A stretch of 64,000 nt of DNA from Cytobacillus solani (lineage in GTDB: Bacteria > Bacillota > Bacilli > Bacillales > Cytobacillaceae). Within the stretch, counting starts at the first letter, position 1. The number at the start of each line of letters is the position of its first letter. Below are positions 46,872 through 55,691 of the stretch, one piece after another. Location of the stretch: the NCBI RefSeq assembly GCF_001420595.1, contig NZ_LJIX01000006.1:3271058-3335057 (forward strand), given 5' to 3'. Below the pieces are notes generated by a model. The model made no database searches. It was not told where the DNA came from and saw nothing but the letters and a program-made list of their open reading frames with translations. The position numbers were made by a program, and so were the translations under genes.

Positions 46872-47102
46872 TCATCTTTTACGTTTGGGCTGCAGTTTAG
46901 TTTCTAGGTATAAATCCCTATTTAAACAATAGACTAAAGGCTTACTTCCGAAAAACACATCCATTCTAGAAGTCCTCTTCAAAAGGTATGCAAAAATAAA
47001 ATGGAAAGCTTTGTAAAGATTTTTTACTCCACTTTCCGTTTTTCCACATATATACGTCCTTGTTCTTAACTTCCCTACAATAAAATAGTCTTCTTGTTTC
47101 AT
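46872..47102 (-). CDS. Doubtful 76-aa open frame
   Basis: ATG 47102 with AAAGGGAT upstream. The product is basic with aromatic residues (KQEDYFIVGKLRTRTYICGK). It lies between the second VWA gene and copy 2 of the 284-aa gene. No family recognised, and it may be a relic of whatever separated the duplicates. Confidence 0.3.
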   Translation of the reverse strand: MKQEDYFIVGKLRTRTYICGKTESGVKNLYKAFHFIFAYLLKRTSRMDVFFGSKPLVYCLNRDLYLETKLQPKRKR

Positions 47103-47200
47103 AAATTATCCCTTTAATCTGAAGATGAAATTGATTCTGCTACACTATTTGAACGATTTGATTAAAGGCTTACCTCTATCAAGAATTTTGGAAATTTAAT

Positions 47201-47290
47201 AAGCCGATAGAGATATAACTATCAGCTTAGAGTACTCCATATTACCTTTTTAAATTGAATGATAGGAGTGCTTGTTTTTATTAATCCTAT
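47201..47290 (-). terminator. Hairpin and decayed terminator downstream of the second VWA gene
   Basis: AAGCCGATAG/CTATCAGCTT hairpin at 47201-47229, then AAATTGAATGATAGGAGTGC followed by TTGTTTTTA, about six mismatches over 37 bp from the terminator at 45911-45949. Suggests that the operon once ended here. Confidence 0.5.
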
Positions 47291-47325
47291 CTTGCTATTG
47301 GTCATGCAGCTAGATTGGCAATGTC

Positions 47326-48795
47326 TTACTTCTCCCTATTTTTTAGCCGCTCGACATTTTCATTAAATAGCTTATCAATTTCTTCTTTAACTTCCTCGTA
47401 TTTTTTATCTTTTAGCACCCAAAGACCGTCTCTTAAATCTGCACTTAGTTTTAATATCTTCCTAGATTGGTCATTTGCTTTTTCTTTTATCATCTCAGCG
47501 GATTTCTTATTGATTTGACCGCTTTTATGTAGATCATCTGTAACATCCATAATGTTCATTCTTTGCTGTTTATTCTTTTCCAGCCATATCGTTGAAGCAT
47601 TAAAGATGTTATCCCATTGATGATTATTTTCATCCTCTAATTGCTTAACAGCATCTGTAACCCATTCTTCCCATTTTTGAGCGATTTCTTTTGAACGGTC
47701 GAATTCTTCTGATAGCCCTTCTTGGTTTAAAACCGTTGTATATGTTCCTTTTGCAGCATCTGCAATCTCTTTTAATTGTCTTTGCCCTTCACTATCCACA
47801 TTGAAGCCAATAATATTAACGATAGGCGTAATATTTGAATCTGCTAGTTCCTTCGCTTCCTTTACAGGGTCACCTTCACACGTTTCAACCCCATCACTTA
47901 CTAAATAAATAATATTCGTATGATTTTCGCCATTAAAATCCTTTAAGTCATTTTTGGCTTCTTCAATAGCCTTAGCAAGTGGCGTCCATCCGGAAGGTTT
48001 AAATTTCCTTAACGCTGAATTTAAACTAGATGCACTATATTTCTTTAACGGGTAAACAAGTTCATTGCTCGAGCATGAAAGCTTTTTATCTTGATTTGAG
48101 CCGCTTCCTTTATGTCCATAAACGCGAAGAGCCACATGTGCATCATTCGGCAAGTCTGCAGTAAATTCTTTTATTGCCTCTTTGGCCATATCCATCATAG
48201 GCTTGCCGTCAATTTTTTTTGCCATGCTGCCACTGGCATCTAATATGATTTCCACATTCAAATGCTCTTTAAAGCGATACCGGTCATCCTCTAAATCCGG
48301 TCTTCCAAATAGGATTGTATTTAATTCTTTTAAAATTTCATTTGGACCTGGATAGTTCTCATGAAACAAAGAATAGGCTAATCGCCAATAAGCTTCGATT
48401 TCTTCCTCTGCAGGCTGACTTTGTTTCCCATCTGAATCTTCGATAATAGGAAGCTTTTCAAAGTGTTCTAATATATATTGCTTTTCTTCTTTATTTAACT
48501 CGCGGTAACTCCTTCCCGAAAAGCCCCCAACTGGGTAGTTGACGATCTCATCGACCTTTTCTAATGTTGATGGAAGATTAGCCAATATTTCATCTGCATT
48601 CAATTGCTGCTTCGGTTGCAGACCCTCTTCTGCATCCTTCTCTGATTCTTCTATTTCTTCTTGATTACTTTCGGGCTGTACAGATGCTTCCTTCGGCTGA
48701 TTTCCCGAGAAAGCCATACTGAATAAAAATGCTGAGATAATAGAAACAAATACAATTAATAGGATAATATAGTGCTTCTTCGTCAGTTTTATCAT
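47326..48795 (-). CDS. VWA-domain protein 2, membrane-anchored
   Basis: 489 aa. N-terminal TM helix (YIILLIVFVSIISAFLFSMA), acidic linker about 33-60, then a von Willebrand A domain: MIDAS DxSxS in VEIILDASGSMAKK, Thr in PSGWTPLAKA and Asp in LVSDGVETCEGDP. A C-terminal helical region (about 375-489) follows. No lipobox Cys, unlike its paralogue at 52975-54369, with which it shares NELVYPL, SGWTPLA and GENHTNIIYLVSDGVETC. AAAGGAG precedes the start. Probably displays a metal-dependent adhesion domain outside the membrane, associated with the pilus. Confidence 0.9.
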   Translation of the reverse strand: MIKLTKKHYIILLIVFVSIISAFLFSMAFSGNQPKEASVQPESNQEEIEESEKDAEEGLQPKQQLNADEILANLPSTLEKVDEIVNYPVGGFSGRSYRELNKEEKQYILEHFEKLPIIEDSDGKQSQPAEEEIEAYWRLAYSLFHENYPGPNEILKELNTILFGRPDLEDDRYRFKEHLNVEIILDASGSMAKKIDGKPMMDMAKEAIKEFTADLPNDAHVALRVYGHKGSGSNQDKKLSCSSNELVYPLKKYSASSLNSALRKFKPSGWTPLAKAIEEAKNDLKDFNGENHTNIIYLVSDGVETCEGDPVKEAKELADSNITPIVNIIGFNVDSEGQRQLKEIADAAKGTYTTVLNQEGLSEEFDRSKEIAQKWEEWVTDAVKQLEDENNHQWDNIFNASTIWLEKNKQQRMNIMDVTDDLHKSGQINKKSAEMIKEKANDQSRKILKLSADLRDGLWVLKDKKYEEVKEEIDKLFNENVERLKNREK

Positions 48796-48851
48796 AAAAT
48801 GTCAAGCTCCTTTTGTCTCAGCATTTTTCCCTTTAACATTTGACACTCATT

Positions 48852-49574
48852 TTACATTCTAGCTTTAATGATGGAATTCGTTTCGAGTTCAACCGTGTTT
48901 TCTTCCTTAATATCAATAAATAAATTTGTAACAAGGATAATTTGGAATGGCAAAATAAACATTTGTAAAATAATTTTTGTAAATAGAAATACGAAATACA
49001 CATCCGTATAGATAGAAATAAAGAGGAATAAAACATTTTCAAATAATAACTGAATGGCCGTTACTGCTCCAATGATTACAAATGTAATTAAAACTCGCTT
49101 TTTTACTAAGCTGACAGACTTTCGAATGGCTACTTTATATGACTTAACACCATCCGCAATAAAATATGGAACAAAATAAAAAAGAAGTAAAACAATTAAC
49201 CCCGGAATGACAAAAAGCAGTCCCCCAAGAAATACCAATAATGAATACAAGCAAGCAAAAACATATAAAGAAATCATTCTATCCAGTGAAAACCCTAGAG
49301 ATTTTCGAAATATGGATTCCTCATCTTCATGATCCAGTATGGTTAGCTTAATAAACGGAACTTGGGCAATAGTTAGAAAAACGAGCATGAATATCCCATT
49401 GGCTGCATCCCCGATCACACCAGGATATTCCATAAAACGCGATTCATTATAAATATAGTTAACTATGATCGTATGCAAAAATAATAAGGGGACATACGTC
49501 AATAATGACATACAAATAAGTGGAACAAATTTACTTGAATACAAGTATAATGAGTTAGACAAAATTCTTTTCAT
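48852..49574 (-). CDS. Multi-TM membrane protein, unknown function
   Basis: 240 aa with about six TM helices, e.g. FVPLICMSLLTYVPLLFLHT, LYSLLVFLGGLLFVIPGLIV and LITFVIIGAVTAIQLLFENV. The pattern FVIPGLIVLLLFYFVPYFIA and AIRKSVSLVKKR recalls the membrane domains of the glycerophosphodiester phosphodiesterase/DUF975 type, but that is only a pattern impression. It lies between the 284-aa gene (16-bp gap) and VWA gene 2 and is thus part of the pilus cluster. Confidence 0.75.
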   Translation of the reverse strand: MKRILSNSLYLYSSKFVPLICMSLLTYVPLLFLHTIIVNYIYNESRFMEYPGVIGDAANGIFMLVFLTIAQVPFIKLTILDHEDEESIFRKSLGFSLDRMISLYVFACLYSLLVFLGGLLFVIPGLIVLLLFYFVPYFIADGVKSYKVAIRKSVSLVKKRVLITFVIIGAVTAIQLLFENVLFLFISIYTDVYFVFLFTKIILQMFILPFQIILVTNLFIDIKEENTVELETNSIIKARM

Positions 49575-49589
49575 GTACTTTACCTGCCA

Positions 49590-50444
49590 TTATGATGGAT
49601 TTCGAATGATAGGGACTATTTTTTCTTCAAATGCCTTCAATCCGCTTTTCAACATTTTTTCATTAAACGATTGCTCTAAATTTGCTGGATTTAGAAGTAC
49701 ATTGACCTCCTTAAATCCATCATCAAATTCCTGCATTGTCCTTTTTAACGAACCATTATTTGATTGCATTGCTGCCTTCAATAATTCATTTATTTTTTTA
49801 CGGTCAGTAAAAGGAATAGTAGAAGATCCCTCGCTTAAAGCATTGATTATTTGCTGGTAATCATTCATCATATCAAATTCATTGAGACCATACTCATACA
49901 TCATGGCATTATACTTAACACTTTCTTCTTTCATTGCCTTTAAGATTTCATCATCAAAATATCCATGTTCTCTCGTAGCAAAACGCTGCAAATGGCCTAA
50001 TTTGTTAATAAACTCCTCAATTCGCGTACTGTTTCCTAACGCATGTGTTGTGTATTGAATGACCTTTTCAACAGATGATTCCAATTTGGGATGCTTACTA
50101 ACTAAATTTGTTTTATATTTTGATAACAAGGATACTACTTCTTTATACGGAGTCATATTTTTCCGCATTTGCGGAACCATTTCCTGCATTGCCCCATGGA
50201 TCATCGTATTAAATCTAATTAAAGAAAGAGCTGGGGATTTTGCCTGTACAAAGGGAACAATATTCCCTTTGTAGTCTAGGATCAAATAGCCTGTTATTCC
50301 TTTAAGGACCTGCTCATATAAAGTTAAAAAATAATAATCTTTTCCATCAAAATAGGCAAAATCCCACATATCCCATTTTTCAAAGACTTTTTTATACTGT
50401 TTGATATTTTTTTCGTGCAGTTTTGTAGGCTTTGTGTCGATCAA
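49590..50444 (-). CDS. Unknown 284-aa protein, copy 1 (after the Trp-repeat gene)
   Basis: TTG start at 50444 behind AAGGGGTGAG, 9 bp after the stop of the Trp-repeat gene, so the two are probably translationally coupled. The protein is soluble and helical with an aromatic patch near the N-terminus (FEKWDMWDFAYFDGKDYYFL). No catalytic motif visible. A second, 96 percent identical copy closes the cluster. The tight linkage to an exported protein suggests a dedicated chaperone, immunity or regulatory partner. This is inference only. Confidence 0.88.
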   Translation of the reverse strand: MIDTKPTKLHEKNIKQYKKVFEKWDMWDFAYFDGKDYYFLTLYEQVLKGITGYLILDYKGNIVPFVQAKSPALSLIRFNTMIHGAMQEMVPQMRKNMTPYKEVVSLLSKYKTNLVSKHPKLESSVEKVIQYTTHALGNSTRIEEFINKLGHLQRFATREHGYFDDEILKAMKEESVKYNAMMYEYGLNEFDMMNDYQQIINALSEGSSTIPFTDRKKINELLKAAMQSNNGSLKRTMQEFDDGFKEVNVLLNPANLEQSFNEKMLKSGLKAFEEKIVPIIRNPS

Positions 50445-50453
50445 TGCTGCAAC

Positions 50454-51824
50454 TCACCCCTTAAATAATGACTTAAACCATTTTCCTACCTTCTTAGCCT
50501 TTTTCACTATATCTTTTCCAATTTCTTTACGGTTTTTCCAAAGTTTTCTACCTGCGGCTACGGCAGTTATTGCTGTACCTACAACAACCATTCCTGCGGC
50601 AATAGGCTGTGCACCTGGAATCATTGCAACAAATGGGGCAGCGCCAGTTATTAGACTTCCGGTATTTTCTGCTATATCCCATTTAGCATCCGTCTTTTCT
50701 TCAGCCGTTTTGGCATTATTTAGTTTCTTAACGTTACCGACGGTGTCATATATCGTTAATGGCATCGTAATAGCTGAAACTATTGCATTTCCAGTTGAGA
50801 AGGATTTACCAGCCTCATATAAATCTTGAGAATGTCTAGCATACTCTAGTAAATCTCCAGCTTTTCTTAGGTTATCAACATCTTTTACTTCTTTAAAAAT
50901 TTTGTACTTATCATAAACTTCTTTAGAGTTTTTTACTAGATCAATTCCATCATACAATCCATCAAGTGTGGGATCTCCTTTTGTAAATACCTTAAACCCG
51001 GAGAACCCCATTGAACCCTTGCTTTTAAGAAAGTCTTGTAGAGTAATGTCTCCTTTTCTTAGACTCTGGTCTACTAGATTAATCGTCCCTCCAGCAATAT
51101 CCTTTACAATATAATCAATACTATCTTTAACTTTAGGATCTTTGAAATCAAAGAATGGGCCATCTAGGTCATCCCCTGACTTATCATTATTATTCTTATT
51201 TTCCGTATTAGAGTCATTTTGATTATCTGTCTGATCATTCGATTGTGGATTATTATCATCTGGTGGGTTTGGGGAGTTTGGGTCACCCGGATTATTTGGC
51301 TTTGTTCCATCTGGAGAAGTAGGATCATTTATATTGTTGTTTTGGCCGGGTGTTGGGTTCGAATTAGAGTTTCCCCCATTAGGGTCATTCCAGTTTGGAT
51401 CTTGCCAATTAGGCTGGTTTTCCCATCCAGGCTGAGTTTCCCATCCAGGTGAATTCCAATTTGGCTGATTTTCCCACCCAGGCTGAGTTTCCCATCCAGG
51501 TGAATTCCAATTTGGCTGATTCTCCCATCCAGGTGAACTCCAATCTGGTGATGTTTTCCATGATGGTTCGGTATTCCAACCAGGATTCTGCCAGTTTGGC
51601 TGCGTTTTCCATGTGGGCTGTGTATTCCAGCCAGGAGATTTCCACTGTGGAGTCTCCCATTTAGGCGCGGTTTTCCATGTGGGCTCGTTATTCCACGATG
51701 GAGAAGTCGTCCATGTGTTCGATTCACCCCATGCTGACGCATATAAAATAAATGGACCCGTGTTGAGAAACAACAATGCTGCTGTTGCTATGATCGCAAA
51801 AACGATCCTTAATCGTTTAATCAT
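50454..51824 (-). CDS. Secreted Trp-repeat protein with cationic C-terminal domain
   Basis: 456 aa. Signal peptide to about residue 31 (RIVFAIIATAALLFLNTGPF). Residues about 32-145 have 21 Trp spaced 5-7 residues in variants of PxWxxPGWxxQPxW; part of this is an almost exact DNA repeat at 51413-51530. An Asn/Asp/Pro linker runs about 146-235. The C-terminal domain (about 236-456) is helical, with a Gly/Ala-rich hydrophobic stretch (PIAAGMVVVGTAITAVAAGR) and a Lys/Trp/Phe amphipathic end (KKAKKVGKWFKSLFKG). No known family. Located between tadG-like and the 284-aa gene. Confidence 0.88.
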   Translation of the reverse strand: MIKRLRIVFAIIATAALLFLNTGPFILYASAWGESNTWTTSPSWNNEPTWKTAPKWETPQWKSPGWNTQPTWKTQPNWQNPGWNTEPSWKTSPDWSSPGWENQPNWNSPGWETQPGWENQPNWNSPGWETQPGWENQPNWQDPNWNDPNGGNSNSNPTPGQNNNINDPTSPDGTKPNNPGDPNSPNPPDDNNPQSNDQTDNQNDSNTENKNNNDKSGDDLDGPFFDFKDPKVKDSIDYIVKDIAGGTINLVDQSLRKGDITLQDFLKSKGSMGFSGFKVFTKGDPTLDGLYDGIDLVKNSKEVYDKYKIFKEVKDVDNLRKAGDLLEYARHSQDLYEAGKSFSTGNAIVSAITMPLTIYDTVGNVKKLNNAKTAEEKTDAKWDIAENTGSLITGAAPFVAMIPGAQPIAAGMVVVGTAITAVAAGRKLWKNRKEIGKDIVKKAKKVGKWFKSLFKG

Positions 51825-51871
51825 ATCTCCTCTCCTTTCTTGCAGATTTATTTATTGCCTAAAATTTCTTA

Positions 51872-52564
51872 TCACGGAAATGTGTATTCCGATTTGAACG
51901 TGCCGAAACCGCTTAAAAACTCAAATTTTAACCCTTCACCTTTTTGCTTGATGAGCCTTTTATCTTCGGGAAACAAGCTATCATATTTAATAGCCTTATA
52001 TTTGGTTGCTGTCTCTACTTCAACCCTTTTATTCTTGTTAAAAATAACTACTGTTGTTCCAGAAAGCACACCATTGTTGTCATTAATATTTTTTTCAACA
52101 GCATTATGGACTCTGCTAACTGCAGTACTCAGTTCACTGGTTACATACCCTTGCAATGCACTACTAGTAATCCCTGAAGATTCTAATTCTGCCTTTATCA
52201 CATTATTTATGGCATTGTGGTTAATCTCTATAGTTGATAAATCTCTCCCGGAGCTGCTTAGCTTTACTTTTTCTTCACCAAGCTTTTTTAGGATTGAATT
52301 TGCAGTATATAAGTCTAGCCTCTCAATACTTAGATAGTAATTATACTGAAATTGGTCATACTGCTCGATCGCTGTGTTTAAACCCGCCAAAATTTCCCCC
52401 GATGCTGCTAAACTTGCCTGTTCAGCATTATTGGATGCCTTTTCCTTAATAATAAAGACATTGGCAAAGCTCCCAATAATGACAAACATTAACACAAGCA
52501 TCGTCATCGAGCCAAGCATAAAAATCATCGTATTCCCTTTTTCATTTGCAATAAATCTCTTCAC
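51872..52564 (-). CDS. TadG-like pilus assembly protein
   Basis: 230 aa. The N-terminus FIANEKGNTMIFMLGSMTML has a class III (type IV-like) leader: NEKG followed by a hydrophobic helix, but no Glu at +5, as is usual in TadG-type proteins. Then a long extracellular domain with AEQASLAASGEILAGLNTAI. It begins with a GTG immediately after the tadE stop codon. Unlike many TadG proteins it has no VWA domain of its own; separate VWA proteins are encoded in the cluster. Confidence 0.85.
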   Translation of the reverse strand: MKRFIANEKGNTMIFMLGSMTMLVLMFVIIGSFANVFIIKEKASNNAEQASLAASGEILAGLNTAIEQYDQFQYNYYLSIERLDLYTANSILKKLGEEKVKLSSSGRDLSTIEINHNAINNVIKAELESSGITSSALQGYVTSELSTAVSRVHNAVEKNINDNNGVLSGTTVVIFNKNKRVEVETATKYKAIKYDSLFPEDKRLIKQKGEGLKFEFLSGFGTFKSEYTFP

Positions 52565-52957
52565 TTACTCCACCGTCCTGCCATTTATTGACTTATCAAA
52601 AGTTAATGGCGGAAGGATTCCAAGAAAATCTTTAGGCAAAAACTTTAGCGACATATCAACAGTAACTGTCGCCTTGAAATCTCTTGAGCTCAAGTTTTGA
52701 ATATTTACATTTCCATTTAGCTTTAATATACCTTTAGCATTTTGAACAATTTTCTCCGCTGCAGCATTAGCTTCCATACGGTCTTTTGTTACAGAGTAGT
52801 TTTTTGCGGCTTCGTTTGCGGCTGACTGAGTGATAATAACAGCATATCCAGCTACAAGAAATTGCCAAAGGATCATCATTAAAAGTAAGACAAGGGGCAC
52901 CATTGAAATAAATTCAATGATTGCCGACCCTCGTTCATTTTTAAGTAATTTCTTCAT
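52565..52957 (-). CDS. tadE: TadE-like minor pilin
   Basis: 130 aa. KNERGSAIIEFISMVPLVLL is a TadE-type class III signal: cleavage after Gly, Glu at +5, then the hydrophobic assembly helix. QSAANEAAKNYSVTKDRMEA and a short beta-rich C-terminal part follow. Pseudopilin-like component of Tad pili. Confidence 0.9.
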   Translation of the reverse strand: MKKLLKNERGSAIIEFISMVPLVLLLMMILWQFLVAGYAVIITQSAANEAAKNYSVTKDRMEANAAAEKIVQNAKGILKLNGNVNIQNLSSRDFKATVTVDMSLKFLPKDFLGILPPLTFDKSINGRTVE

Positions 52958-52974
52958 TTACTTATCAAGTCCCC

Positions 52975-54369
52975 CTACTCTTTTTTTCCTGGAGAGACGT
53001 TTTGGTTATATATTTCTTTAATTTCTTTTAAAGATGAGGCTAAATTCTCATCTCTTGCATCAATGAGCGTATTCTTCATTTCTTCAACTGACTCAAAATG
53101 CTCCTTGTAGAATTCTTTTGCCATGTTATACATTTTTAATTCCTGCTCTTTTTCAATTTTCCCCTTTGTATGCAAGCTTTGCAGTGAAAATTGAACTAAA
53201 TATTTCTCTTTGAAAATATTATTTTTCCATGAGTTTGATAGCTTATAAATTGCCGACTGTTGACTAATTGCTAAATCATAAGTGGCTGACTTTTCCTTCT
53301 GATACCACGTCATCCATTTATTTGCATCAGCCGAAGCCTTATTAAATTGACTTTTTAATTGCTCATGATTGCGAACATTTACGTATGTTCCACCAGCTGC
53401 TTCTGCTACGTCCATTAATTGCTGCTCGTCTTTACTGCCTAAATCAAATCCAATGATATTAACAACTGGTGAAATCTCAGATGCCTTTAAGCTTTTTGCA
53501 GCAGCAATTGGATCGCCATCACATGTTTCTACTCCATCACTTACTAAGTAAATAATATTTCGATGGTTTTCACCTTTGAATTGAGCTAGATCTTGCTGGG
53601 CTTCAAGTAATGATTGGGCAAGCGGTGTCCAGCCCGAAGGATTAAATTTTCCTAATGCCTCTTTCAGTCCCGAGTCACTGTACGGCTGAATAGGGTAGAC
53701 TAATTCATTTGCAGCACAGGACATGGCTTTATCCGCGTCAGAACCCGTTCCTTTATGGCCATAAACACGCAAACCAACATTTGCCTCTTCAGGTAAGGTT
53801 GAGGCAAATTCTTGAATAGCCTCCTTGGCAATCTCCATCATAGACTTAGAGCCAATCGTTTTCTTCATACTTCCACTGGCATCCAGTATGATTTCCACAT
53901 TGAATGTCTCCGTCTTCTCTTCTTCAGAAATTCCCTCCGATTCTGGTGTTGTCGCAATACTTAACGAATCAATAATAACCTTTGGGTCATCATAATCCAT
54001 CTTGAAAAGAGAGTATACATAAGCCAATAAATTAGATAGTTCTTCATCATTAGCTGTTTCAGAAAGAGGAGGGATTACGTCTAACGCTTCTTGAACCGCT
54101 TCATCTTTTACCTTGGTATCCTTGGATGCGAATAATCCAACGGGATAGGAAACTACTTCTTCAAGATTGCTAGGCATTTCAGGAACGTCAATATGAAACG
54201 GTATTTCTTCAGGCTCTGCTGTCGTTTCCTCGGAAGCAGGTTTCTCTTCCTCTACCTTAACAACCTCTTTTTCTTTTACTTTATCAACCGTTTCCTGTTT
54301 ATCTTGGCACCCAGCCAAAAAGATAAAGCAAAAAAATATAATAGCTGCAGGAGTAAATAGTCTAAGCAT
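52975..54369 (-). CDS. VWA-domain lipoprotein 1
   Basis: 464 aa. Lipoprotein signal peptide with lipobox LAGC (Cys about 21), Lys/Glu-rich linker, then a VWA domain: MIDAS VEIILDASGSMKK, NPSGWTPLAQ and LVSDGVETCDGDP. C-terminal helical part about 340-464. Anchored on the outer membrane leaflet. Lies between flp and tadE, the place where other Tad loci encode a VWA-bearing TadG. Likely pilus-associated adhesin or assembly factor. Confidence 0.9.
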   Translation of the reverse strand: MLRLFTPAAIIFFCFIFLAGCQDKQETVDKVKEKEVVKVEEEKPASEETTAEPEEIPFHIDVPEMPSNLEEVVSYPVGLFASKDTKVKDEAVQEALDVIPPLSETANDEELSNLLAYVYSLFKMDYDDPKVIIDSLSIATTPESEGISEEEKTETFNVEIILDASGSMKKTIGSKSMMEIAKEAIQEFASTLPEEANVGLRVYGHKGTGSDADKAMSCAANELVYPIQPYSDSGLKEALGKFNPSGWTPLAQSLLEAQQDLAQFKGENHRNIIYLVSDGVETCDGDPIAAAKSLKASEISPVVNIIGFDLGSKDEQQLMDVAEAAGGTYVNVRNHEQLKSQFNKASADANKWMTWYQKEKSATYDLAISQQSAIYKLSNSWKNNIFKEKYLVQFSLQSLHTKGKIEKEQELKMYNMAKEFYKEHFESVEEMKNTLIDARDENLASSLKEIKEIYNQNVSPGKKE

Positions 54370-54404
54370 GAACTCCCTCCTTTCAAAGTTGTTTCATACC
54401 GTAA

Positions 54405-54647
54405 TCAGCTGTTTATACCCTCGATCATTTCCTTTAATTTAGTTATGATTACTTCAGAAAGATCCCCGCCACTCGTCTTCATCGCTGTAGCTAATGCGAA
54501 CATCAAGGCAATAATAACCGCCGCTAAGCCAACCCACTCAATAGTTGAAACACCCTTCTCATTTGCTACTCTTCCTTTAAGACCAAAGTACATAGACGTT
54601 AAGCTGTTATTCACTTTTTCTCTAATTTCAATCAATTTCTTCTTCAT
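54405..54647 (-). CDS. flp: Flp-type major pilin candidate
   Basis: About 80 aa. A long basic leader ends in NEKG, followed by VSTIEWVGLAAVIIALMFAL: Gly at -1, Glu at +5 and an aromatic (Trp instead of the usual Tyr) at +6, then one hydrophobic helix and a short tail EVIITKLKEMIEGIN. This is the layout of Flp pilins. ATG 54647 has GAGGAGG. The mature pilin would be about 43 residues. Confidence 0.88.
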   Translation of the reverse strand: MKKKLIEIREKVNNSLTSMYFGLKGRVANEKGVSTIEWVGLAAVIIALMFALATAMKTSGGDLSEVIITKLKEMIEGINS

Positions 54648-54747
54648 TTTCTTCCTCCTCAATATGTTTAATTCCAATCTTAAATCATAACAACAAAGTC
54701 ATCGTTTCTTCTAACCTTTGAAACACCACCCCTTTCAAAGAGTCTTT

Positions 54748-55686
54748 TTACGTTGAAAATAGATTAATAATACTGTCTTCCCCATAGATCATATTGAGAA
54801 TGATCAAACCTAAAATCATTAACATAATCAGTGGTGCGATAAGAAATGACGTAATGAGTGTCACCTTCGGAGAAGCTTTTGCAGCTTTTTCCTTCACTTG
54901 CTCTAGGCTTATCCTTCTCATTTCATTCGCTTGATTTTGAAACGTTGTAGCAACGGGCACACCTAATCTTGATCCTTGAATTAAAGATTTAATGACATTT
55001 TGAAAATCCTGATTATCGTTTCGATTCAGCATTTCCAAATATGCTTTTTCTCTCGGAACACCAAGTTCTATTTCTTGAATAAACCTTGAAAACTCTTCCT
55101 GAATTGGCCCGATATAATAACTGATTACTTCCTTTATTGCTCCATCTAATCCAGATCCTGCCTGCAAACTTATACTTACCGTATCAAGGAAGTCCGGCAA
55201 ATCTCGTCGGAGCTGCTCCTGACGCTTTTTCGCCTTTCCCCTTACTAAGAAAATAGGGATAAAAAATCCAATAAACGGAAGTGTAACAAAAAGAACATTT
55301 GCAAAAGGAAAGCCCAAAATGAAGAGAAAAGTTCCAATAATAAACCCAAGGATGACGCAAACAATTTTAAATCCCTGGAAGCGGGCTACCGTTAGTCCAT
55401 ATGGCTTCCCTGCCTTCGTCAGCAAGACTTCAACATCAGGTGATTCACTATAAAAATTAATTCTCTCTCCAATTGCTGAAAAATCATCAGCATAACGGGA
55501 TAGAAACATAATCATTCTGTCGAATAATGATCTTTTCTTTTCCCTTATCATTGCTTGAGTTAGAGCAACTTCATTTAAGTGCACTTTAAGTGTTTCCTTG
55601 CTTTTGGAATAACTATATAAATTCAAAAAGCTTAGCACTAAGAACAACCAAAATAATAAAATTGCTGAAAGTATTACTCCGTCCAT
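54748..55686 (-). CDS. tadC: Tad pilus inner-membrane platform protein TadC
   Basis: 312 aa, type II secretion F (GspF) domain. TM helices at the N-terminus, two mid-protein, and at the end (VTLITSFLIAPLIMLMILGL). Motifs RRDLPDFLDTVSISLQAGSG and QSLI-type GSRLGVPVATTFQNQANEMR are typical TadC. It forms the membrane platform with TadB. Confidence 0.92.
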   Translation of the reverse strand: MDGVILSAILLFWLFLVLSFLNLYSYSKSKETLKVHLNEVALTQAMIREKKRSLFDRMIMFLSRYADDFSAIGERINFYSESPDVEVLLTKAGKPYGLTVARFQGFKIVCVILGFIIGTFLFILGFPFANVLFVTLPFIGFFIPIFLVRGKAKKRQEQLRRDLPDFLDTVSISLQAGSGLDGAIKEVISYYIGPIQEEFSRFIQEIELGVPREKAYLEMLNRNDNQDFQNVIKSLIQGSRLGVPVATTFQNQANEMRRISLEQVKEKAAKASPKVTLITSFLIAPLIMLMILGLIILNMIYGEDSIINLFST

Positions 55687-55691
55687 ATCGT

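Noticed and set aside
46872-47102. Toxin or regulator between the duplicated genes
   Set aside because: The 76-aa frame has a modest ribosome site only and matches nothing I know. Kept as a low-confidence CDS and not interpreted further.
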